NCBI GenBank assembly: GCA_904420045.1
Contig: CAJFTY010000008.1
Coordinates: 62,001-126,000, forward strand
Direction of reading: 5' to 3'
Source of the DNA: Candidatus Metaruminococcus caecorum
GTDB taxonomy: Bacteria > Bacillota > Clostridia > Oscillospirales > Ruminococcaceae
DNA length: 64,000 nt
Shown here: positions 59,922 through 64,000 of the stretch, one piece after another
Layout of the letters: each line of letters opens with the position of its first letter
Position numbering within the stretch: the stretch's first letter is position 1
The notes under the pieces: model-generated
Told to the model about the DNA's origin: nothing
Database searches by the model: none
Seen by the model: the letters and a program-made list of their open reading frames with translations, nothing else
Program-made: the position numbers and the translations under genes

Positions 59922-60452
59922 GTGGCGGAAAAAGCCGTCATCCTCGACGAAAAGGCCATGCAGCGCGCCGTGGCCCGGATCAGCTACGAGATCATCGAGC
60001 GCAACAAAGGCGTGAACAACCTGTGCGTCATCGGCATGTTCTCTCGGGGAGCGGAGCTTGCCCGGCGCATCGCGGACAAAATCCGGGAGGTGGAAAGCGC
60101 CGAAATCCCCACGGGGTTTCTGGATATCACCAGCTTTCGGGACGACGTAAAGCCCGGCCGGGAGTATAGCGACCGGTCGGACATCCCCTTCCCCATCACC
60201 GACCGGAAGGTGGTGCTGGTGGACGACGTGATCTACACCGGCCGGAGCGTGCGGGCCGCCATCGACGCGCTGATGGAGCTGGGCCGCCCCCAGTCCATTC
60301 AGCTGGCGGTGCTCATCGACCGTGGACACCGGGAAATCCCCATTCGGCCGGATTTTATCGGAAAAAACCTCCCCACCGCCCGGGACGAACAGGTCAAGGT
60401 CATGGTCCGGGAGCGGGACGGCATCGACAAAGTCATCATCTTGGAGCAGTGA
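59922..60452 (+). CDS. pyrR: Bifunctional pyr operon regulator / uracil phosphoribosyltransferase
   Basis: Senses UMP and binds pyr leader RNA; it also has weak uracil phosphoribosyltransferase activity. The PRPP-binding motif KVVLVDDVIYTGRSVRAAIDALM is near residues 95-116, and the RNA/flexible-loop region with FLDITSFRDDVKPGR is near 66. 176 residues. The start is a GTG at 59922, since an AAAGG site stands 11 bases ahead within a sequence close to AAGGAGGTGATC; a GTG at 59913 is too near that site. First gene of the pyr operon. Confidence 0.95.
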   Translation: MAEKAVILDEKAMQRAVARISYEIIERNKGVNNLCVIGMFSRGAELARRIADKIREVESAEIPTGFLDITSFRDDVKPGREYSDRSDIPFPITDRKVVLVDDVIYTGRSVRAAIDALMELGRPQSIQLAVLIDRGHREIPIRPDFIGKNLPTARDEQVKVMVRERDGIDKVIILEQ

Positions 60453-60465
60453 AAGGAGCGAAACC

Positions 60466-61743
60466 ATGGCGGAAGTTCTGATTCAAAACGGACGGGTGGT
60501 AGACCCTTCCCAAAACCTGGACGGACAGGCGGATATCTACATCAAAGACGGCGTCATCCAGGCCGTGGAGCCGGAGATTTCGGTCTCCTGCGGGAACATC
60601 ATCGACGCGACGGGGCTTGTGGTCCTGCCGGGCCTGGTGGACATGCATGTCCACCTGCGGGATCCGGGGCTCACCTATAAAGAGGACATTTTTACCGGCT
60701 GCGACGCGGCGGCGGCGGGCGGAGTCACCTCGGTAGCCTGTATGCCCAACACAAACCCCGTGACCGATTCCCCCGAGACGCTTACCTACATCCGCACCAA
60801 GGCGGCTACCGCTCACGCCAAGGTATACCCGGTGGCCAGCATCACTGCGGGGATGAAGGGCGAAGCCCTCAACGACTTTACTGCCTTAAAACAGGCGGGT
60901 GCCATCGCCGTCAGCGATGACGGACGTCCAGTGGAAAACGGCCGCAGGATGATGGAAGGAATGCAAAAGGCTTATCATGCCGGGCTTCCGGTGATTTCCC
61001 ACTGCGAGGACTTATCCATCATCCGGGGCGGGATCATCAATGAGGGCGAGATTTCTAAAAAGCTCGGGGTGCCCGGCATGCACCGGGCGTCGGAGGATTC
61101 TGTCACCGCCCGGGAAATCGCCCTGGCCCATGCCACGGGCACGCGCATCCACATCGCCCATGTGAGCACCGAGGGCTCCGCCGCCCTGGTGCGGGATGCA
61201 AAGGCCCGGGGCGTGCAGGTGACCTGCGAAACCTGCCCCCACTACTTCATGCTTACCGAGGAGGAACTGCTCCGCCGGGACGCGGACTACCGGATGAACC
61301 CTCCCCTGCGCACCGAAGCCGACCGGAAGGCCATGCTGGCAGCGGTGCTGGACGGCACGGTGGACTGCATTGTCACCGACCACGCCCCCCACGCTTTGGA
61401 AGAAAAAGCCGACTTTTTAAAAGCGCCCAACGGCGTGGTGGGGCTGGAGACCTCCCTTGCCGCCAGCCTGACTTCCCTTTACCATACAGGACTTGTCTCC
61501 CTGTCCCGGCTGGTGGAGCTCATGAGCACGAATCCCGCCCGGATTTTGGGGCTCAATGCCGGCACCCTGCGGCCCGGCGCGCCGGGGGATGTAGCCATCG
61601 TGGACTTAAACCTCACCTGGACGGTGGAGCCCGAAAAGCTCCACTCCAAATCCCACAACACCGTATTCAAAGGAAAGACCTTTACCGGAAAGGCAGTGGC
61701 AACCCTGCTGGACGGAAAGCTCGTCTACCATTATCAAGGATAA
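60466..61743 (+). CDS. pyrC: Dihydroorotase
   Basis: Cyclises carbamoyl-aspartate to dihydroorotate, step 3 of pyrimidine synthesis. It is the class I (about 425 residue) type with MHVHLRDPGLTYKED near residues 58-72, binding the zinc ions. The HCED stretch, HIAHVSTEGSAALVRDAK, CETCPHYFMLTEEEL and CIVTDHAPHALEEK follow as expected. The start is the ATG at 60466 with AAAGGAG upstream, 13 bases after pyrR; an ORF reading back into pyrR is rejected. No pyrB lies between pyrR and pyrC, so aspartate carbamoyltransferase must be encoded elsewhere. Confidence 0.96.
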   Translation: MAEVLIQNGRVVDPSQNLDGQADIYIKDGVIQAVEPEISVSCGNIIDATGLVVLPGLVDMHVHLRDPGLTYKEDIFTGCDAAAAGGVTSVACMPNTNPVTDSPETLTYIRTKAATAHAKVYPVASITAGMKGEALNDFTALKQAGAIAVSDDGRPVENGRRMMEGMQKAYHAGLPVISHCEDLSIIRGGIINEGEISKKLGVPGMHRASEDSVTAREIALAHATGTRIHIAHVSTEGSAALVRDAKARGVQVTCETCPHYFMLTEEELLRRDADYRMNPPLRTEADRKAMLAAVLDGTVDCIVTDHAPHALEEKADFLKAPNGVVGLETSLAASLTSLYHTGLVSLSRLVELMSTNPARILGLNAGTLRPGAPGDVAIVDLNLTWTVEPEKLHSKSHNTVFKGKTFTGKAVATLLDGKLVYHYQG

Positions 61744-61761
61744 CAGAAAGGATGCATCACC

Positions 61762-62691
61762 ATGTCTTTAGACCGACTGATCGTAAAAATTGCCGAGACC
61801 CAAAACCCCACCGTGGCGGGGCTGGATCCCAAGCTCGCCTACGTGCCGGAATTTATCAAACAAGAGGCGTTTGCAAAACACGGCGCGAATTTAAAGGGCG
61901 CAGCCAAAGCGCTGCTCGCCTTCAACAAAGCGCTGATCGACGCGCTGTGCGACATTGTTCCCGCTGTGAAGCCTCAGTGCGCCTACTATGAGATGTACGG
62001 CTATCAGGGAGTCAAAACCCTTGCCAAAACCATGGAATACGCCCGGAAAAAAGGCATGTTCGTGATCACCGACGGCAAGCGCAACGACATCGGCACCACC
62101 ATGGAGGCCTACGCCGCCGGCCACCTGGGAACCGTGGACGTAGACGGCGAGAGCTTCGCTCCCTTTCAGGGGGACGCGCTGACCGTCAACGGATACCTGG
62201 GCACCGACGGAATCGCCCCCCTGACTGAAATCTGCAACCGGGAGGACAAGGGCATCTTTGTGCTGTGCAAAACCTCCAATCCCTCCTCCGGGGAGCTTCA
62301 GGACCGGCTGATCGACGGCAAGCCCGTCTACGAGATCATGGGTGAGATGTGCGAGCACTGGGGAAAATCCCTGATGGGCGGGTACGGTTACTCCGGCGTG
62401 GGCGCGGTGGTGGGCGCCACCTATCCCGAGCAGCTAAAAGAGCTCCGTGAAAAGCTCCCCCACACCTTCTTTTTAGTTCCCGGCTACGGCGCCCAGGGCG
62501 GCGGAGCCAAAGACGTGGCGGGCGCCTTTGACCAGAAGGGGCTGGGTGCGATTGTCAACTCCTCCCGAGGGATCATGTGCGCCTATCAGAAAGAGGGCTG
62601 CGACGAACGGGATTTTGCGGCCGCCGCCCGGCGGGAGGCCCTGCGCATGAAGCAGGACATCATGCAGCATGTGGAAAAGATCACCCTGTAA
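61762..62691 (+). CDS. pyrF: Orotidine-5'-phosphate decarboxylase (long type)
   Basis: Decarboxylates OMP to UMP. The catalytic Lys/Asp array is in MFVITDGKRNDIGTTMEAYA near residues 98-117. VAGLDPKLAYVPEF near 18 and VPGYGAQGGGAKDV near 235 bind the phosphate and ribose. At 309 residues it belongs to the longer subgroup often called type 2. GAAAGGA precedes the ATG, 18 bases after pyrC. Confidence 0.96.
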   Translation: MSLDRLIVKIAETQNPTVAGLDPKLAYVPEFIKQEAFAKHGANLKGAAKALLAFNKALIDALCDIVPAVKPQCAYYEMYGYQGVKTLAKTMEYARKKGMFVITDGKRNDIGTTMEAYAAGHLGTVDVDGESFAPFQGDALTVNGYLGTDGIAPLTEICNREDKGIFVLCKTSNPSSGELQDRLIDGKPVYEIMGEMCEHWGKSLMGGYGYSGVGAVVGATYPEQLKELREKLPHTFFLVPGYGAQGGGAKDVAGAFDQKGLGAIVNSSRGIMCAYQKEGCDERDFAAAARREALRMKQDIMQHVEKITL

Positions 62692-62742
62692 ACCAAACGT
62701 CCTACGCGCGGATCATCCAACTCAAAAGGAGGCCAATCACAC

Positions 62743-63849
62743 ATGAATCAGATGCAGGGCAAAAAGGCAACGCTGCTTTTAGCCGACGGGCAGGAATTCC
62801 ACGGATTCAGCTTCGGCAAAGAGGGAACCGTAACCGGCGAAATCGTATTCGCCACCGGCATGACCGGCTATCAGGAGACCCTGACCGATCCCAGCTATTA
62901 CGGGCAGATTGTCACCCAGACTTTCCCCACGGTGGGAAACTACGGTGCCAACGACCAGGATTTTGAAAGCAAGCGGTGTTTTTTAAGCGGCTATATCGTC
63001 CGGGAGTGGTGTGAAATCCCCTCCAACTTTCGAATGCAGTACACCCTGGACGAGTTTTTAAAAGCCCAAAACGTGATCGGCCTATATGGGATCGACACCC
63101 GGCGGCTGACCCGGATTATCCGGGAGCACGGGGTGATGAACGGCATGATTACCACCGAAGAAATTCCCGACAAACAGGCCGCTTTGGAACAGATTAACCG
63201 CTACCGGATCCAAGGGGCGGTCAAAAGCGTGTCGGAACAAGAACGCGCCTTTTACCCCGCCCTTCAAACGCGTTTTCACGTGGCCCTGCTGGACTTTGGG
63301 GCCAAGCGCAACATCGGACGGGAGCTTGTAAAGCGCGGGTGCGATGTGACCGTGCTTCCCTACAACGCCAACGCGGAGCAGATCAAGGCTCTTCATCCCG
63401 ACGGAATCATGCTGTCCAACGGTCCGGGAGATCCTGCGGAAAATGTAGAGGTCATTCATAACCTGCGTACGATCATGGCTCTTAAAATCCCCACCTTCGG
63501 CATCTGCCTGGGACATCAGCTGCTGGCGCTGGCCATGGGGGGACAGACCGAAAAGCTCAAATACGGGCACCGGGGCGCCAACCAGCCGGTGATCGACCTT
63601 AAGCTCGACCGCACCTTTGTCACCAGCCAGAACCACGGCTACGCGGTGGTAAACGGCTCCATCCCCTCCGAGGTGGGGACGGTGAGCCACAAAAACGCCA
63701 ACGACGGCACCTGCGAGGGCGTGCGGTACACGAATATTCCCGCCTTTACCGTACAGTTCCACCCAGAGGCCTGCGGCGGTCCCACCGACACCGCCTATCT
63801 GTTCGACGAATTCATGGATCTGATGCAGCAGGGAAAGGAGAATCGCTAG
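62743..63849 (+). CDS. carA: Carbamoyl-phosphate synthase small subunit
   Basis: The glutaminase subunit supplying ammonia to CarB. The N-terminal CarA domain begins [17 protein letters not shown] and contains [20 protein letters not shown]. The class I glutaminase domain has [15 protein letters not shown] with the nucleophile Cys near residue 255, the QNHGYAV stretch, and FHPEACGGP with the His/Glu pair near the end. 368 residues. AAAGGAGG precedes the ATG. It is part of pyrRCF-carAB, which suggests this enzyme serves pyrimidine synthesis. Confidence 0.96.
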   Translation: MNQMQGKKATLLLADGQEFHGFSFGKEGTVTGEIVFATGMTGYQETLTDPSYYGQIVTQTFPTVGNYGANDQDFESKRCFLSGYIVREWCEIPSNFRMQYTLDEFLKAQNVIGLYGIDTRRLTRIIREHGVMNGMITTEEIPDKQAALEQINRYRIQGAVKSVSEQERAFYPALQTRFHVALLDFGAKRNIGRELVKRGCDVTVLPYNANAEQIKALHPDGIMLSNGPGDPAENVEVIHNLRTIMALKIPTFGICLGHQLLALAMGGQTEKLKYGHRGANQPVIDLKLDRTFVTSQNHGYAVVNGSIPSEVGTVSHKNANDGTCEGVRYTNIPAFTVQFHPEACGGPTDTAYLFDEFMDLMQQGKENR

Positions 63850-63850
63850 C

Positions 63851-64000
63851 ATGCCGCTTCGCAAGGATATCAAAAAAGTACTGGTTATCGGCTCCGGCCC
63901 CATTGTCATCGGACAGGCCGCGGAGTTCGACTACGCGGGCACTCAGGCCTGCCGCGCCTTAAAGCAGGAAGGCTTGGAGGTGGTGCTGGTAAACTCCAAC
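63851..64000 (+). CDS. carB: Carbamoyl-phosphate synthase large subunit, N-terminal part only
   Basis: The first 50 codons are present and the gene runs off the window. The translated start [40 protein letters not shown] is the unmistakable CarB N-terminus. The ATG follows the carA stop by one base, with AAAGGAGAA inside the end of carA, so the two are coupled. The truncation is due to the window edge. Confidence 0.95.
   Translation, partial: MPLRKDIKKVLVIGSGPIVIGQAAEFDYAGTQACRALKQEGLEVVLVNSN

Noticed and set aside
63851..64000. Truncated carB pseudogene
   Set aside because: The frame is open to the last base; the cut is the window edge.
1..64000. tRNA or rRNA genes, insertion sequences or prophage remnants
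   Set aside because: Reading both strands I saw no T-loop pattern with a matching cloverleaf, no rRNA sequence, and no transposase, integrase or phage structural protein among the supported genes. A tRNAscan-SE run would settle the tRNA point.

Overview
The window reads as chromosomal DNA of a Gram-positive, probably strictly anaerobic Firmicute of class Clostridia, plausibly in the Oscillospiraceae/Ruminococcaceae/Acutalibacteraceae range. Pointers are: DivIVA, SepF and YlmE/YlmH; a PyrR-attenuated pyrimidine operon; an ECF vitamin transporter; endonuclease-type MutL with MutS; a ClpE-like unfoldase; split transketolase; ferrous iron transport genes; YfhO; strong Shine-Dalgarno sites; and sigma-A promoters. 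Genus cannot be fixed from sequence reading alone. About 60 protein genes are supported. I found no rRNA, tRNA, CRISPR array, transposase, integrase or phage gene.

Left part (1-9.2 kb): a feoA-feoA-feoB iron uptake operon with its own promoter and palindromic operators; ogt; a visibly A+T-richer pair of unknown secreted-protein genes; ung; and a HAD phosphatase plus split transketolase transcription unit. From 26.0 down to 9.2 kb, a co-directional minus-strand run of about 14 genes holds miaB-ricA-like-mutS-mutL-miaA-hfq and then the division-associated block hlyD-like-ylmE-sepF-ylmH-divIVA-ileS-lspA-rluD. Its two oddities are a structured intergenic segment between miaA and hfq and a six-hairpin palindrome array between ileS and lspA.

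Middle (26-37 kb) is the most accessory-looking region, with small independently transcribed genes: a GNAT acetyltransferase; a stand-alone protein resembling the glycyl-radical C-terminus of anaerobic ribonucleotide reductase; a NYN/OST-HTH nuclease-like protein; an ECF sigma factor with a long C-terminal extension; yebC; rsmF-like; an Asn-rich microprotein; yitT-like; mrnC; obg; a DUF6514-like gene; and a TIM-barrel isomerase. Most are bounded by strong terminators and consensus promoters.

Right part (37-64 kb) is housekeeping: secDF; purB; a DUF5711-cvpA-pgsA-clpE-like block; a minus-strand series ruvC-ruvA-ruvB-glmM-methyltransferase-ecfA1-ecfA2-ecfT-truA; a plus-strand three-gene envelope glycosylation operon (GT-C enzyme, YfhO, GT2 polyprenyl-phosphate glycosyltransferase); and the pyrR-pyrC-pyrF-carA-carB operon behind a PyrR attenuator, with carB cut by the window end.

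The observations I consider most worth following are the sigma factor with a roughly 375-residue extension, the autonomous glycyl-radical-like protein, the ileS-lspA hairpin array, the Asn-rich microprotein, the A+T-rich secreted pair, and the feo control region.
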